From Chryseobacterium defluvii (GTDB taxonomy: Bacteria; Bacteroidota; Bacteroidia; Flavobacteriales; Weeksellaceae): a stretch of 64,000 bases of DNA. The translations under genes were made by a program, and so were the position numbers. The notes beneath the pieces were generated by a model. That model searched no databases. It saw only the letters and a list, made by a program, of their open reading frames with translations, and had not been told where the DNA came from. Location: NCBI RefSeq assembly GCF_003634775.1, contig NZ_RBXB01000002.1, positions 558,001 to 622,000 of the forward strand, read 5' to 3'. Positions 63,256 to 64,000 of the stretch are shown one piece after another (position 1 is the stretch's first letter; every line of letters starts with the position of its first letter).

Positions 63256-64000
63256 TTATTTTTTCTCTCTTGCCCTCCATTTTTTCCATAAGAAAATGAT
63301 AACGGGAACGATCAGTAAGAATGGCCACAATGAAACCAGCCCGAGAATAAAACCTACAAAACTGTTCCAGCCTTCAGTCAGGGAATCAGCGAAGCGGCTT
63401 CCAAAACCTATTTTTGAAGTAGCGGAGCTTCTCACTTTTTCTTTATATAATGTTAGGTTCAGGGTGCTGTAGTTCACACGGTCATCAATAAAACGCAATC
63501 TGCCTTCAGCAACATCAATTTCATCTTCCAGTCCGCGTATTTTTTCCTGAATTTCAAGCATGTCTTTTGTGGAAGCTGCATTTTTAAGGAGATCACGGTA
63601 TTTTTCAAGATATATTTTTTTGTTGGCCAGTTTAATGGAAACATCTGTATATTCTTCCGTAACGTCTTCAGACGAAACTTCTTTTGATAACACAGAACCT
63701 AATCCGTCAGAAAAAGAATTGATGAGGGCATCAAAATTTTTATGGGGAACACGGATGATCAGGTTTAAATTCTCATCAGTATCGGTATTTCGAAATTCTT
63801 CGGTCTGTACGTAAGCCTTGTTGTTTTTAATAATTTCATTAACCTGTTGATGAGCCTTTTTAATATCTCCGACCTGAATGGTCATATTTCCATTTTTGAT
63901 CACCTTTTTAGAAATGGTGTCTATTTTTTTAGGAGCAATTTCTTGGTTTGGAGGTTGAGGCTGTTCAGAATCCATAACAGCCATAGCTGATACTTTATCA
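63256..64000 (-). CDS. DUF4349 domain protein, 5' end cut by window edge
   Basis: Over 245 residues visible; the frame remains open through position 64000, so the start lies beyond the right edge. A coiled-coil middle (LANKKIYLEKYRDLLKNAAS, IQEKIRGLEDEIDVAEGRL) precedes a C-terminal membrane helix (FVGFILGLVSLWPFLLIVPVIIFLWKKW). The DUF4349 core KKVIKNGNMTIQVGDIKKAHQ is visible. Envelope proteins of this type probably lie in the periplasm, anchored by the C-terminal helix; function unknown. Confidence 0.85.
   Translation of the reverse strand, partial: DKVSAMAVMDSEQPQPPNQEIAPKKIDTISKKVIKNGNMTIQVGDIKKAHQQVNEIIKNNKAYVQTEEFRNTDTDENLNLIIRVPHKNFDALINSFSDGLGSVLSKEVSSEDVTEEYTDVSIKLANKKIYLEKYRDLLKNAASTKDMLEIQEKIRGLEDEIDVAEGRLRFIDDRVNYSTLNLTLYKEKVRSSATSKIGFGSRFADSLTEGWNSFVGFILGLVSLWPFLLIVPVIIFLWKKWRAREKK

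Overview
This window looks like chromosomal DNA of a Flavobacteriia bacterium, most probably Chryseobacterium or a close relative in the Weeksellaceae. The DNA is AT-rich. Genes lack Shine-Dalgarno sequences, and several intergenic regions carry the Bacteroidota -7 promoter box TAnnTTTG. Lineage-typical genes include a PorT homologue next to ubiE, a type IX secretion (T9SS) C-terminal sorting domain, a GLPGLI-family protein, DUF3857 proteins, a GG-leader peptide and a zapA / 6S RNA / rny cluster. Almost everything is core housekeeping; I see no prophage, transposase, CRISPR array, tRNA or rRNA.

Layout. Positions 1-6178 (minus strand) hold the tryptophan operon in the order trpE-G-D-(GIY-YIG ORF)-C-F-B, with trpB cut by the left edge. 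Ahead of trpE is a complete attenuator: promoter, an 18-codon leader peptide with three consecutive Trp codons, a candidate antiterminator arm and an intrinsic terminator. A frameshifted small membrane-protein gene lies upstream. Positions 6541-11344 (plus) carry a small lipoprotein, a c-type cytochrome lipoprotein, lysS, a delta-60/T9SS surface protein and a double-OmpA-domain protein. cydAB (11400-13744, minus) follows, then gyrB, two DUF3857 proteins, small membrane and lipoprotein genes, a lipid kinase and a sulfatase (to 23752). Positions 23760-31976 hold a dicarboxylate symporter, gamma-glutamyltransferase, SDR-type threonine dehydrogenase, a degenerate polysaccharide deacetylase, a methyltransferase, a metallophosphoesterase and a FabH-like synthase.

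Positions 32077-36679 (plus) are a coherent block: ubiE and porT, then a coiled-coil protein, zapA, 6S RNA and rny. After an MFS transporter and an orphan Cys-rich GG-leader peptide comes a minus-strand set (YeiH, LysR regulator, GLPGLI, sugar-phosphate isomerase, thioesterase). Next are a frameshifted ArsC/Spx-like gene, a Crp-family regulator, gcvT, idi, a HAD protein, a SerA-like dehydrogenase, mscL, nnr, lgt, yidD, rarA, a DUF2339 giant membrane protein, pheA, dnaA, an LMW phosphatase, an RsmI-like methylase and a GxxExxY protein beside a 9-bp-period palindromic repeat. The window ends in a truncated DUF4349 gene.

How it works together: aromatic amino acid synthesis (trp operon, pheA) is the largest pathway represented. 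Respiration (cydAB, ubiE, cytochrome), envelope biogenesis (lgt, yidD, porT, OmpA proteins) and replication or division (dnaA, gyrB, rarA, zapA) make up most of the rest. Two small nuclease-fold genes (GIY-YIG and GxxExxY) each sit beside their own palindromic or inverted repeat; these are the only parts that resemble mobile DNA. Many genes end in strong hairpins with T-runs, so transcription-unit borders are easy to read.
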